Below, one piece after another: positions 10,063 to 18,404 of a DNA stretch of 48,000 nucleotides (position 1 is the stretch's first letter; each line of letters starts with the position of its first letter). The notes under the pieces were generated by a model. It ran no database searches. It worked only from the letters and a program-made list of their open reading frames with translations, and had not been told where the DNA came from. Source of the stretch: an uncultured Bacilli bacterium (GTDB lineage: Bacteria; Bacillota_I; Bacilli_A; RF39; UBA660); NCBI GenBank assembly GCA_944371525.1, contig CALVXP010000004.1:1-48000 (forward strand), given 5' to 3'. Both the position numbers and the translations under genes were made by a program.

Positions 10063-11466
10063 ATGGCTAATATGTTAAGAGGTAAATTTAGAGATAAAAT
10101 AAGAAATTTTTTTGTAAACCGTAATAAAGAGAAAAATATTCAGTGTTATGATAAAAATAAAGAGACGAAAAAGCAAAAAAATAATGTTGATTTAAATTAT
10201 AATATTGGGAATAAAAAAACAAAAATAAATACTCAACATAATTTTTTTGAGAATAAAGAAACTGTTAACGCTAAAGGTATTAGTAATTTAAAAGATGTAT
10301 CTAATGTACAATTAATTGATAGAAAATCATCAAATGAAGCTGTTGGTATAAATTCAGTATCTAATAATAATATTAATACTACTAATACTAATATTTATAA
10401 CATAGAAATTTTAGAAAATAAAATATTAAGTAAAGTAGAAAATATTATAAATGATTATAAAAGTAAATTAGAAATAATTAGTACAGATATTTATGTGTTG
10501 AATAATTATATTGAAGATAATAAGACAAAAGAAAAATGCCAAGAAGAAAAGGAACAAATAGAAAATCTTATTGAAAAAGTTAATAAGATAAAAGAACAAT
10601 ATAAAATTTTAAAAAGTAAAAATATAGAATTGGATTATCTTGAAATTAATGATTCTTTATTAATAGATGATATTTATGAATATAAAAAATTAATAAATAG
10701 TATTGATGATATATCAAAATATCAAGATAAATATAAAAAATTAGAAGTTTTTATTGAAACAGGTAGTTTGCTAGATACAATAGAGACTAGTATTAAAAAA
10801 ATAGAAAAATCTAATGAAGAAAAACTGGATAAAGCAAATATAGATGAAAAAGAATTTAACAAAATAAAAGATGAATTATTTAGATATGATAGTGAATTTA
10901 TCAAATTTAGTAATTTTATTGAAAATCAAAATAATATAATTGATGATATGAAAAACAAAGTAGGAAAAATAGATAGTTATGAAGAAACAATAACTAAGTT
11001 TATTGGATATGATCGTTTGCTATTAAATAATTTAAAATATATGTCATTACTTTTGTTGTCTCCTTTAAAAGGATTGTTTCCAGTAATTGCTACATCTACT
11101 TTAGCCACAAAAAGTACAATTGATTTATTGAAGAAACAGGCTCATATTGAAGAAAGTAAAAAAATAGTTTATACAGCAGAAGATTATGAAACTAAATTAA
11201 ATACAAATATTAATAATGTAAGTGAAATGGAAGTTATAATTTCTTTATCAATTAGTGATGTAAAAAAAATTAAAGAAAAATTAAAACAAAATAAAAGTTT
11301 AAGTTCTACTCTTGAATATAAAAGTGTAATGAAAAAAATTGACAATATAGAAATTATTTTGGCTAATAATAAAAATAAATTGAAGCAAATTCAAAAAAAA
11401 CTAAACACGCAAAAAAAAATAAATAATGATAAATTAGTTAAAGTGAAAAAATTAAATGAAAGTTAA
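10063..11466 (+). CDS. Coiled-coil protein with a hydrophobic segment, unknown function
   Basis: The product is 467 residues and not recognised. The ATG at 10063 follows AAAGGTGAT, and I prefer it to the GTG at 10054, which lies inside that site. The first 110 residues are basic then Asn/Thr-rich and probably disordered (SNNNINTTNTNIYN). Residues about 115-310 are rich in Lys, Glu, Ile and Leu with heptad spacing, a long coiled coil. A hydrophobic stretch at about 325-352 (SLLLLSPLKGLFPVIATST) could be a membrane hairpin, followed by more coiled coil to the end. There is no signal peptide. Cytoskeletal, division-associated or envelope scaffolds have this kind of build, but nothing here proves that role. 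Confidence 0.6.
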   Translation: MANMLRGKFRDKIRNFFVNRNKEKNIQCYDKNKETKKQKNNVDLNYNIGNKKTKINTQHNFFENKETVNAKGISNLKDVSNVQLIDRKSSNEAVGINSVSNNNINTTNTNIYNIEILENKILSKVENIINDYKSKLEIISTDIYVLNNYIEDNKTKEKCQEEKEQIENLIEKVNKIKEQYKILKSKNIELDYLEINDSLLIDDIYEYKKLINSIDDISKYQDKYKKLEVFIETGSLLDTIETSIKKIEKSNEEKLDKANIDEKEFNKIKDELFRYDSEFIKFSNFIENQNNIIDDMKNKVGKIDSYEETITKFIGYDRLLLNNLKYMSLLLLSPLKGLFPVIATSTLATKSTIDLLKKQAHIEESKKIVYTAEDYETKLNTNINNVSEMEVIISLSISDVKKIKEKLKQNKSLSSTLEYKSVMKKIDNIEIILANNKNKLKQIQKKLNTQKKINNDKLVKVKKLNES

Positions 11467-11475
11467 TGTAATTTA

Positions 11476-11504
11476 TTGAAGAACAGTAGTTTTTGTGTTA
11501 TACT
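11476..11504 (+). promoter_or_regulatory. Promoter for the DUF1292 gene pair
   Basis: TTGAAG (11476-11481), a 17-base spacer and the extended -10 TGTTATACT (TATACT 11499-11504). It lies immediately after the coiled-coil gene, which has no visible terminator hairpin. Confidence 0.7.
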
Positions 11505-11528
11505 CATAATAATAGGAGGCATATGGAT

Positions 11529-11795
11529 ATGGATAAGTTCAATGTAATTAATGAGAAGTATGAATTTAAAGAAGGGGAAGTACTGCTGGTTTTTAAATTA
11601 GATGATAAAGACAAGGAATATGTTCTATATGCTATTGATAATAGTAATGATAATAATTGTAGTTTAATTATTGCATACCTTGAAAAAGATGAAAAGGGAT
11701 ATGATGTATTAAAAGATATTGATAATTTAGAGGAAAGAAAAAAAGTAATTGGAGTTATTAAAGATATAATAAAGGGAGATGACAAAAATGAGTGA
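11529..11795 (+). CDS. DUF1292-type small protein
   Basis: The product is 88 residues and acidic. AGGAGG at 11514-11519 favours the ATG at 11529 over the one at 11523, which is too close. The pattern EGEVLLVFKLDDKDKEYVLY, then a second strand ending LIIAYLEKDEKG, then a C-terminal helix (ERKKVIGVIKDII) matches the DUF1292 family (YrzB-like), whose function is unknown and which is common in Firmicutes. It overlaps the next gene by eight bases, and that gene encodes a related protein, so the pair looks like a tandem duplication that is co-translated. Family assignment is from sequence pattern memory. Confidence 0.75.
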   Translation: MDKFNVINEKYEFKEGEVLLVFKLDDKDKEYVLYAIDNSNDNNCSLIIAYLEKDEKGYDVLKDIDNLEERKKVIGVIKDIIKGDDKNE

Positions 11796-12036
11796 TTTTA
11801 AAATAACTGATGAAAATAATATTGAAAGAGATGCTACTTTGATAACTGTAATTGAAGTAGAAGGTAAAGAATATGTAATATATTCAATAGATAGAGATGC
11901 GGAAAATGTAAATATATTTGTATCTGCCTTAAAAAAGGATTCTAATGGTAATGATATTATTGTAGATATAGAAAATGAAGAAGAAAAAAATAGATTAAAT
12001 GAAATTGTTAGAAATATTATAAAGTTACCATTGTAA
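11788..12036 (+). CDS. DUF1292-type small protein (second copy)
   Basis: The 82-residue acidic protein has the same layout as its upstream neighbour: TLITVIEVEGKEYVIYSIDR, then NIFVSALKKDSNGND, then an acidic C-terminal helix (EEEKNRLNEIVRNIIKL). This is a close match to the DUF1292/YrzB pattern. GGGAG (11774-11778) gives nine bases of spacing to the ATG at 11788; the ATG at 11779 abuts that site and is less likely. The start overlaps the end of the previous gene by eight bases. The function is unknown. Confidence 0.8.
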   Translation: MSDFKITDENNIERDATLITVIEVEGKEYVIYSIDRDAENVNIFVSALKKDSNGNDIIVDIENEEEKNRLNEIVRNIIKLPL

Positions 12037-12046
12037 GGGGGATATT

Positions 12047-12802
12047 ATGGGACAAGAAATTATTATAAAAAATGATATTGGTATTAATTTAACTATGATA
12101 ATGTCAAAAGTTACTCTCCGAGGAAATGAATTGTTTTCTGTTGAGAAAAGTATTAGTAACAGGTTAAAAAATTTTTTTCAATTAAAAAAAATATATTTGA
12201 AGATGCTTAAAGATAAAATAGTTATTGAAAATATAATTTTAGATGGAAAAATTAAAATTAAAGATGCAAGTAATAGAATATCTAATAATATAAATAATAG
12301 ATTTACTATTTCTAAAAGTTATGTTGCCACTACTAAAAATGTTATAATTGATAAATGTAAAAAGTTTTATTCTAATATAAAAGAAGTGGTTGCTGAAAAT
12401 AAGTTAATATTAGATATTAGTCGTGAGACAAATTTACAACGTGAATTATACAAAAAACACCAGCAATATAGTAGTGGCGTTAGAGTTTTTAATAAAAAAT
12501 TAAATTTAAATCCTAATTTTTGTCAAAAAGTAGATGAGGCTTCATCAGTTGTAATGGTTATTAATAAACCAGTTAAACAAACTATAAAGAATAATTTATT
12601 GACATTATCTTCAAATTTTGGTTCAAGCTTAGAAAATAAGGGAAATTCGAATGAAGAAATTAGAAAAATGGACGCGGTTAAAACAAAAAAATTAGTTAAA
12701 TCAAGTTCATTAGGTTATATGTCAATAGTTGCTGTAACAGTGTTATCGTTAGTTAGTGTTTTGATTTTATCATATACAATAGTTAATATAATGATGAAGT
12801 AA
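12047..12802 (+). CDS. Basic protein with C-terminal membrane anchor
   Basis: This 251-residue, Lys/Asn-rich protein is not recognised. It begins ten bases after the second DUF1292 gene with GGGGGAT as binding site, so it is the third gene of that unit. The N-terminal 215 residues are hydrophilic, with charged helices and no enzyme motif that I can see. A single hydrophobic helix (about residues 221-247, YMSIVAVTVLSLVSVLILSY) ends the protein with four residues after it, which is a tail-anchor layout with the bulk facing the cytoplasm. A bidirectional terminator follows. The role is unknown; it may partner the coiled-coil protein upstream. Confidence 0.6.
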   Translation: MGQEIIIKNDIGINLTMIMSKVTLRGNELFSVEKSISNRLKNFFQLKKIYLKMLKDKIVIENIILDGKIKIKDASNRISNNINNRFTISKSYVATTKNVIIDKCKKFYSNIKEVVAENKLILDISRETNLQRELYKKHQQYSSGVRVFNKKLNLNPNFCQKVDEASSVVMVINKPVKQTIKNNLLTLSSNFGSSLENKGNSNEEIRKMDAVKTKKLVKSSSLGYMSIVAVTVLSLVSVLILSYTIVNIMMK

Positions 12803-12836
12803 ATTGATTATAAAATTATTTTATATTTATTGTTGT

Positions 12837-12867
12837 AAAAAAAGAGCATAATTAATATGTTCTTTTT
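12837..12867. terminator. Bidirectional terminator between the tail-anchored gene and queH
   Basis: AAAAAGAGCATA pairs with TATGTTCTTTTT around an AATTAA loop. A-runs on the left and T-runs on the right allow termination in both directions. It overlaps the queH stop codon (12852-12854 on the minus strand). Confidence 0.8.
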
Positions 12868-13463
12868 GAATATATGCAGCCACAATAATTTTGACGATAT
12901 AAATTATATTTTTTTGATAGTTCAATGGATTTTTTATAACCATCTTTCTTTTTGTGATCAGAATATAACCAGTTAACATTATATTTTTTTTCTAATTTTT
13001 CGCCTATTGTATTTATTAATTTAGAATTTTTATAAGGACTAATTGTTAGAGTGGTTGAAAAAAAATCATAATTATTTTTTTTTGCAATTTTAGCTGTTTT
13101 TTCCAGTCTTAGAGTAAAACATTTATAACATCTGCTTCCCCCCTCTTTTTCGTTTTCTAATCCTTTTATTTCTTTTTCATAAATGTCATTGTCGTAATCA
13201 CAATCCATAATTTCTAATTTGTTAACTTTATTAATTTCTTTTATTAATTTTATTTGTTCATTTTTTCTTTTTAAATATTCTTTTTCTGGATATATATTAG
13301 GATTATAATACAATATTGTTATATTAAAATAATTGGTTAGACAAGTTATTACTTGGCTACTACATGGAGCACAGCAACTATGCAATAATAATGTTGGTAC
13401 TTTTTTGTAGTTTTTAATAGAATGTATTTGTTCTTCAAATAGTAAATAATAATTTTTATTCAT
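12852..13463 (-). CDS. queH: Epoxyqueuosine reductase QueH
   Basis: QueH reduces epoxyqueuosine to queuosine at position 34 of GUN-anticodon tRNAs, replacing the cobalamin-dependent QueG. The 203-residue product shows the family's cysteine signature: HSCCAPCSS near the N-terminus, GGSRCYKCFTLRLEKTA in the middle, and NYCGCIYS at the end, which together bind an iron-sulfur cluster and a second metal. The ATG at 13463 is preferred over the GTG at 13472, since GGTG lies between them. It is a monocistronic minus-strand gene facing the tail-anchored gene. No other queuosine genes are in the window, so this may be a salvage or late-step enzyme here. Confidence 0.93.
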   Translation of the reverse strand: MNKNYYLLFEEQIHSIKNYKKVPTLLLHSCCAPCSSQVITCLTNYFNITILYYNPNIYPEKEYLKRKNEQIKLIKEINKVNKLEIMDCDYDNDIYEKEIKGLENEKEGGSRCYKCFTLRLEKTAKIAKKNNYDFFSTTLTISPYKNSKLINTIGEKLEKKYNVNWLYSDHKKKDGYKKSIELSKKYNLYRQNYCGCIYSKRTY

Positions 13464-13480
13464 AATAAACACCGGTAATT

Positions 13481-13509
13481 AGTATATCATAGAAAAACTT
13501 TTTTATCAA
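13481..13509 (-). promoter_or_regulatory. queH promoter
   Basis: Read on the minus strand: TTGATA (13509-13504), a 17-base spacer and TATACT (13486-13481). It lies about 20 bases before the queH ATG. Confidence 0.7.
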
Positions 13510-13512
13510 ATA

Positions 13513-13542
13513 TTGTTGTTTTTGGTAATTTTGTGATATTAT
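13513..13542 (+). promoter_or_regulatory. Promoter for the thioredoxin-fold/trmL pair
   Basis: TTGTTG (13513-13518), an 18-base spacer and the extended -10 TGATATTAT (TATTAT 13537-13542). It leaves a leader of about 100 bases that contains AAAAAGTA (about 13571) and TACTTTTT (about 13601), able to pair across a 23-base loop; a T-run is lacking, so attenuation is only a possibility. Confidence 0.5.
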
Positions 13543-13648
13543 AAATGATAAGTATTAGTAGTATAAACTTAAAAAGTATAACCATTTTAATTTATATTAT
13601 TTACTTTTTATATTTTAATTGATAAAATGTATAGTGGAGATGATATAA

Positions 13649-14131
13649 TTGAATAAAAAAGAAGTTTCTTTAAAAAATTATATATATTTATTTTTAATTA
13701 TATTAGTAACAATAGGTATTACTTATTATTTATATTTGTGGTTTACAGAATATGAGGAAGAGGTAAAAAACATTTCCGTCTTGAGTAAATATTTACAGGT
13801 TATTAATTATAATGAAGTTGATAATTATATTATTGAAAACGATAAAGTTTATTTGTATGTAACTGATACAAAAGTTAGCTTGAATGAGTTTGAATATGAA
13901 TTAAAAAAATTTATAATTGACAATAATTTGGGAAAGGATATTTTATATTTAGATATATCTAATTGTTGTGATAATGATAAATATCAAATATATAATAATG
14001 AATTTGATAGCATACCTATGTTTTTAATATTTAATGATGGAAAAATAATAAGCAGTTATGATATTAAAAATAGCGGGTATGATATAAATAAAATAGATAA
14101 TTATTTAAAAAGTGTAGGAGTAATAAAATGA
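13649..14131 (+). CDS. Membrane-anchored thioredoxin-fold protein lacking CXXC
   Basis: The 160-residue protein has one N-terminal membrane helix (about residues 11-32, YIYLFLIILVTIGITYYLYL) and an outside domain. The pattern KVYLYVTDT, then a helix, DILYLDIS, then SIPMFLIFNDGKII looks like a thioredoxin fold with the cis-Pro strand, but the active-site CXXC is missing; only a Cys pair in SNCCDN remains. The start is TTG with GGAG (13635-13638) as the binding site; no ATG fits. It overlaps trmL by four bases (ATGA). A similar anchored protein with an intact CSHC site is encoded 500 bases downstream on the other strand. The fold call is an inference. Confidence 0.65.
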   Translation: MNKKEVSLKNYIYLFLIILVTIGITYYLYLWFTEYEEEVKNISVLSKYLQVINYNEVDNYIIENDKVYLYVTDTKVSLNEFEYELKKFIIDNNLGKDILYLDISNCCDNDKYQIYNNEFDSIPMFLIFNDGKIISSYDIKNSGYDINKIDNYLKSVGVIK

Positions 14132-14643
14132 TAAATATAGTTTTATATGAACCAGAAATTCCAGGAAATACAGGTAATATCATGAGAACATGTGCTGGAA
14201 CAGGAGCCATGTTACATTTAATAGAACCATTAGGTTTTAAACTAGATGAAAAAAGTATAAAAAGAAGTGGAGTTAATTATATTGATAAAGTAAAATACAA
14301 AGTTTATAAAAATTGGGATGATTTTCTAAAATATAATAATGGAGAATTTTATTTCCTTACAAGATATGGTAAGAAACCTCATACTTTGTTTGATTATACA
14401 GATACTGGTAAAGATATATATTTGTGTTTTGGTAAAGAAAGTACAGGAATTCCTAAAAAAATATTAAGAGAACATTTGGATAGATGTCTTAGAATACCTA
14501 CAAATGCTAATGTAAGAAGTTTAAATTTATCAAATTGTGTGGCAATAGTTTTATTTGAGGTATTAAGACAGCAAGATTATCCTAACTTACTTAGAACAGA
14601 GCCTTTTAAAGGTGAAAATTGGTTGGAAGTAGAAGATGATTAA
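14128..14643 (+). CDS. trmL: tRNA (cytidine(34)-2'-O)-methyltransferase TrmL
   Basis: TrmL 2'-O-methylates the wobble base of tRNA-Leu isoacceptors with S-adenosylmethionine. The 171-residue SPOUT protein has motif 1 (EPEIPGNTGNIMRTCAGTGA), motif 2 (LCFGKESTGIP, with the Glu typical of the family) and motif 3 (RIPTNANVRSLNLSNCVAI), which form the trefoil knot. The length is normal. Its ATG overlaps the end of the upstream membrane protein by four bases, so it is translationally coupled to it. A bidirectional terminator follows. Confidence 0.95.
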   Translation: MINIVLYEPEIPGNTGNIMRTCAGTGAMLHLIEPLGFKLDEKSIKRSGVNYIDKVKYKVYKNWDDFLKYNNGEFYFLTRYGKKPHTLFDYTDTGKDIYLCFGKESTGIPKKILREHLDRCLRIPTNANVRSLNLSNCVAIVLFEVLRQQDYPNLLRTEPFKGENWLEVEDD

Positions 14644-14645
14644 TG

Positions 14646-14683
14646 AAAAAAGTAACGATTAATTTATAAAACCGTTACTTTTT
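14646..14683. terminator. Bidirectional terminator between trmL and the thioredoxin gene
   Basis: AAAAAGTAACG (14647-14657) pairs perfectly with CGTTACTTTTT (14673-14683). A-rich and T-rich flanks serve both convergent genes; the minus-strand stop codon lies in the loop. Confidence 0.85.
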
Positions 14684-15087
14684 AATTTTTCAATTATTTT
14701 ACTTTTTGTAACATCACCATTAATTCTGTTAGATGTAGTTTCTTCTTCACCATTTTTTACAAATATAGTAGTTGGAGTACTACCGTCAAAGCTAATTAAA
14801 TTAGAAAATTCTTCTTCATCATATTTGTCAACATCTATATAGTATATAGTTATACTATTTTCTTTTGCTACTTCATTAAGTTTGGGTTTATAGTCATTGC
14901 AATGTGAACATGTAGTTCTACTTATACATAAAACAAAGGAATCTTTATTGTTTATTTTTGTTACTAATTGATCATATGTAATTTCTGTTAACTCAGTTTT
15001 GTTTATATTTGATATAATTAACCAAAATATAATTAATAAAAATAAAATAATTGCACCTATAAATAGTAAATTTTTATTATTTTTCAT
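14659..15087 (-). CDS. Membrane-anchored thioredoxin-like oxidoreductase
   Basis: The product is 142 residues. The ATG at 15087 follows AGAGGTG (15099-15093 on the minus strand), so the open frame upstream is not used. An N-terminal helix (LLFIGAIILFLLIIFWLII) anchors a thioredoxin domain outside the membrane. The active site is CSHC in RTTCSHCNDYKPKL, and the cis-Pro loop is STPTTIFVKNGE. CXXC pairs of this kind make, break or shuffle disulfide bonds. The gene is divergent from the first gene of the pilus/secretion locus, and several products of that locus are exported and cysteine-rich, so it may serve their folding. That link is an inference from context. Confidence 0.85.
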   Translation of the reverse strand: MKNNKNLLFIGAIILFLLIIFWLIISNINKTELTEITYDQLVTKINNKDSFVLCISRTTCSHCNDYKPKLNEVAKENSITIYYIDVDKYDEEEFSNLISFDGSTPTTIFVKNGEEETTSNRINGDVTKSKIIEKLKSNGFIN

Positions 15088-15099
15088 TTTTACACCTCT

Positions 15100-15183
15100 A
15101 ATATATAATAACATTTTTTTTCTAATTTGTAAAAAAAACTTTTCTTTTACTAAAAAAAATGTTATCATTATATTAGTTATAAT
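15100..15183. promoter_or_regulatory. Palindromic divergent promoter region
   Basis: Left arm 15100-15121 and right arm 15152-15174 are inverted copies; they share an exact core ATAACATTTTTTTT and differ mainly at one indel further out. The left arm holds an extended -10 for the minus gene (TGTTATTAT on that strand). On the plus strand TATAAT (15178-15183) lies just beyond the right arm. Two mirror-image arms between two divergent genes suggest a shared operator. Confidence 0.5.
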
Positions 15184-15201
15184 AGATTGGAGGCATATAT
15201 A

Positions 15202-15867
15202 ATGAAATTAAAAAAAGTATTATTATTATTATTAATATGTTTTTTTGCAAATATTTCTTTTGTGTGTGCCGATTGTAGTGATGAAGAATTGAGTAAGTTA
15301 AAAGAAATTGCCAATAATGTAAATATAGTTTATGAATATCAGGGTGAAGCAGCTGGTGCATTTGGTTATGAAGATGGTACTTTTGATGTTATTATTACTA
15401 ATATTGTTGATGATATTTACATAAGAGATGAATTTTATAATTATGTTTTTAATACTAGCAATGCGGATTCTGATGGGAAAATAGTTTTAAAAAGTTATGT
15501 TTCTGGTAATCATGTTTTTAAAATATACGCTCAAAATTGTGATAAGTTATTAAGAGTTATAGAATTAAATATACCAAGATACAATCCTTATTCTGAGGAT
15601 CCTTTATGTGATGGTATAAGTGGAGATGATTTGGATGTATGCAATAAATGGTATAAATATGATTTAGAGTATGACGATTTTAAAAAAGCAGTTGAGGAAT
15701 ATAAAAAAGATAGTAATAAAAATGAAATTGCAGATGAAGAAAATGTATTTAATAATATATTTGATTTCTTTTCAAAGAATATATTATACATTTTGATTTC
15801 TGTTGTAATAATTGGTAGTATAGTTGTCATTGTTATTGTAAAAAGAAAGAGAAGTGTATTAAACTAA
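15202..15867 (+). CDS. Secreted, C-terminally membrane-anchored protein (first gene of the Tad/T4SS locus)
   Basis: The product is 221 residues. GGAGG (15189-15193) gives eight bases of spacing to the ATG at 15202. A signal peptide (KKVLLLLLICFFANISFVCA) precedes an acidic extracellular domain with several Cys (CSDEELSK, QNCDKLL, PLCDGISG, DVCNKW). A C-terminal helix (LYILISVVIIGSIVVIVIV) followed by KRKRS anchors it with the domain outside. I do not recognise the family. It overlaps the next gene by one base, and that gene also encodes an exported Cys-rich protein, so they may act together at the cell surface. Confidence 0.7.
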   Translation: MKLKKVLLLLLICFFANISFVCADCSDEELSKLKEIANNVNIVYEYQGEAAGAFGYEDGTFDVIITNIVDDIYIRDEFYNYVFNTSNADSDGKIVLKSYVSGNHVFKIYAQNCDKLLRVIELNIPRYNPYSEDPLCDGISGDDLDVCNKWYKYDLEYDDFKKAVEEYKKDSNKNEIADEENVFNNIFDFFSKNILYILISVVIIGSIVVIVIVKRKRSVLN

Positions 15868-17984
15868 TGAAAAAATATTTTTTGATATTAATTGGGTTAA
15901 TTATATTTTCTTTAAATGTTTCGCAAGTTGATGCTGCAACTGGTGAATTAGTTTATGACATTGACAATATGATTGTTAGTGATACTTCTATAACATTTGA
16001 GGGATGGGCAATTTTTACTAATAATCATAATAATTATAATGGAAGTTCTACAACCATTAATATATATGCTTTGAAAGATGGTGATACTAATAAAGATAAT
16101 TGGTTAAAAGGTGATATAGTTTACAATGGTAAGTATAATAGAGCTATATATGAAGCCAATTGTATAAGATATTCTGGTGATAATGCAGATTGTGTAGAAT
16201 CTTACAATAATGCTACATGTAGTGGAGGAAATAGTAGTTGTCGATATGATAACACTGGATTTAAAGTATCTTTCCCATTAAATAAATTATATGAAATGTT
16301 TTCAGATAAAAATGATATATCTTTTAAAATTGAGATCATTAATACTACTGGTGGTGTTAAAACAGCTGATTTAGGTGTTTATTCGACGAATTCTAATGTA
16401 GATAATAATGGTACTTATTATGGGAATAATTTTAATGTCACTGTTCGTAATTTATCAGAATTTGGTAAAATAATCTTTGCAAATGCAAGGGTGTTAAGTA
16501 ATATTTCTGGTGCATATGCTCATGGTTCAGGTTTTAAATGGGCCCAAGAGGGATTATATCGAATTTTTGATAGACAAACTAGTATAAGTTCAAAAGCTTC
16601 TGGTTTAAATATGTACGGTATGTATTATGGACTTAATAGTGGACAGTGTTTTGACGGAAGTACAATTGATGGAATGGCACAATTTTGGGATCAATGTCCT
16701 GGTTGGGCGTATGCAACTTGGGTACAGGTAAATAGTAAATTAATAATTAATTTTGAAAAAAAACCTGAAGTGAACGAATGTAATGATAATAAAAATCTTA
16801 ATTTAAGTTGTGAAAATGGTAGTTTTAATAGTAGTTGCGATATAACTGTTGATGCTGGAACTGTCTATGCTTCTGGTGATCCTGGATGCTCTAGTGGAAG
16901 TGCCAAAGTAACTGCAACAATCAAATTAAAACAAAGTGGAGATTTGACATTTAATTTAGATAGGGGGCCTATTTATTCTGGAGGTGGCTTTACCTTTGAT
17001 ATAGTTTATAATAATTCTGCAAGTTGGAATTATTCATCTGGAGGCTATCAAGGGTGCCCTTCAATTACAGTTGGTTATAAAGGAACTTGTAGTAGAAGAG
17101 TAACAAAGGTTAATCCAGATGGTACTTTTAAATTTGTAACAGAATATTATAGTTGTTGCAAAAGTAAAACTGTTAAATCTCCTGATTGTCAAAATGATGC
17201 TGATTATGAGAATTTAATAAATGAAGCAGTTGCTAAATTATATCAAGGTCTTGATAAGAGTGATGCAACAGTTACTTTGCCTGATAGCAACGATGTGTCT
17301 GGTGGATATAATAATAATACAGGTACATGGTCTTGTACTAGTGCTAAAGTGGGCACTAGTTGGAAACCTAATACCGTCTTAAAATCCGAGTGTACTTTTA
17401 CACTATATAATGCATTTATCGAAAAAGATACTTCTATTGTCTCTTATAATATAGCAGGTGGTAATAATTATTTGAGTAAAGGACCTATGTACTTTATACC
17501 ATTAAAATATCCGACTGGTAATTTTTATGTAAATGCTGATATTAGTAATATGAGTTCTTTAACTGATATGCATTGGTCTGCTAATTACAAATGTGATGTT
17601 GAATGCCAACAAAAATTTTATGATTTAGATGATGGTGGATATTTATATTATTTTAGACCTATATCATTGAGACAACCATTCCCTAATAGAAATCCTGGTA
17701 ATAATTGGATTAATTGGATACAAGATGGAGATAATGCAGAAAGATTTGCAGATACATATACAAGTAATAATAATATTGAATATTATGTTAATCTTTCTAA
17801 TTCTGATATATCCAACATAAAAAAATATAATGCTGATACTAATTACAAAGGAGGATATTTAAATAATAGTATTGATAATAATGGGAATAGCAATTTTATA
17901 AGAAATTATAATTATTTTACATTAGGTAATGTACATCATTCTGGTTTAGGCGTTTTTGATGAAAATGAGGATGATATTAGATGA
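15867..17984 (+). CDS. Large secreted cysteine-rich surface protein
   Basis: The 705-residue protein starts with a signal peptide (about residues 1-23, ending QVDA) and has no clear transmembrane or sortase anchor at the C-terminus. It is rich in Asn, Ser, Gly, Tyr and aromatic residues and has about 19 Cys, several in close pairs (CSGGNSSC, YSCCKSK, CDVEC), which suggests disulfide-stabilised domains. An early segment (SDTSITFEGWAIFTNN) looks like a beta-sandwich strand pair. It is translationally coupled on both sides: a one-base overlap with the upstream gene and a four-base overlap (ATGA) with the downstream pseudopilin-like gene. A tip adhesin or minor pilus component would fit that setting, but the family is not recognised. 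Confidence 0.65.
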   Translation: MKKYFLILIGLIIFSLNVSQVDAATGELVYDIDNMIVSDTSITFEGWAIFTNNHNNYNGSSTTINIYALKDGDTNKDNWLKGDIVYNGKYNRAIYEANCIRYSGDNADCVESYNNATCSGGNSSCRYDNTGFKVSFPLNKLYEMFSDKNDISFKIEIINTTGGVKTADLGVYSTNSNVDNNGTYYGNNFNVTVRNLSEFGKIIFANARVLSNISGAYAHGSGFKWAQEGLYRIFDRQTSISSKASGLNMYGMYYGLNSGQCFDGSTIDGMAQFWDQCPGWAYATWVQVNSKLIINFEKKPEVNECNDNKNLNLSCENGSFNSSCDITVDAGTVYASGDPGCSSGSAKVTATIKLKQSGDLTFNLDRGPIYSGGGFTFDIVYNNSASWNYSSGGYQGCPSITVGYKGTCSRRVTKVNPDGTFKFVTEYYSCCKSKTVKSPDCQNDADYENLINEAVAKLYQGLDKSDATVTLPDSNDVSGGYNNNTGTWSCTSAKVGTSWKPNTVLKSECTFTLYNAFIEKDTSIVSYNIAGGNNYLSKGPMYFIPLKYPTGNFYVNADISNMSSLTDMHWSANYKCDVECQQKFYDLDDGGYLYYFRPISLRQPFPNRNPGNNWINWIQDGDNAERFADTYTSNNNIEYYVNLSNSDISNIKKYNADTNYKGGYLNNSIDNNGNSNFIRNYNYFTLGNVHHSGLGVFDENEDDIR

Positions 17985-18388
17985 AATGGTCTTTTGCACA
18001 AGTAGGATTAGTAACGGCTGGTTTAGTTGGAATTGTAATAATATTATTATTTCAACAAATAACTGTAAATAATGAACAAGATTATTATTTATTAAGAGAG
18101 GTAACCGAGGCTGCAATGCTGGATTCAATTGATTTGGCATATTATAGAGATACAGGTGAAGTTAAAATGATCCAAGAGAAGTTTGTTGAAAATTTTGTTA
18201 GAAGATTTGCCGAATCAGTTAATTATACTTCGACGGGATATTCTATAAGATTTTATGATATTATGGAATATCCTCCTAAGGTTAGTATAATAATAGAAAC
18301 AGGAGTTGGTACTTATACCATATATGGAGATGCCGAAAATTATGATATAGCAAATCAATTAGATGCAATATTAGAAAGTAAAGAATAA
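17981..18388 (+). CDS. Pseudopilin-like membrane protein
   Basis: The 135-residue protein has an N-terminal hydrophobic helix (about residues 7-27, VGLVTAGLVGIVIILLF) after a short positive start, then a soluble domain with VTEAAMLDSID and ETGVGTYTIYG. The layout (short leader, one helix, small beta-containing domain) is that of TadE/F-type pseudopilins, and I recall similar Firmicutes proteins under a DUF5411-type label. It overlaps the upstream gene by four bases and is followed after 16 bases by the cpaB-like gene. A role as a minor pilin or assembly factor is inferred. Confidence 0.55.
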   Translation: MKWSFAQVGLVTAGLVGIVIILLFQQITVNNEQDYYLLREVTEAAMLDSIDLAYYRDTGEVKMIQEKFVENFVRRFAESVNYTSTGYSIRFYDIMEYPPKVSIIIETGVGTYTIYGDAENYDIANQLDAILESKE

Positions 18389-18404
18389 TAAGAAGGAGGA
18401 AATT

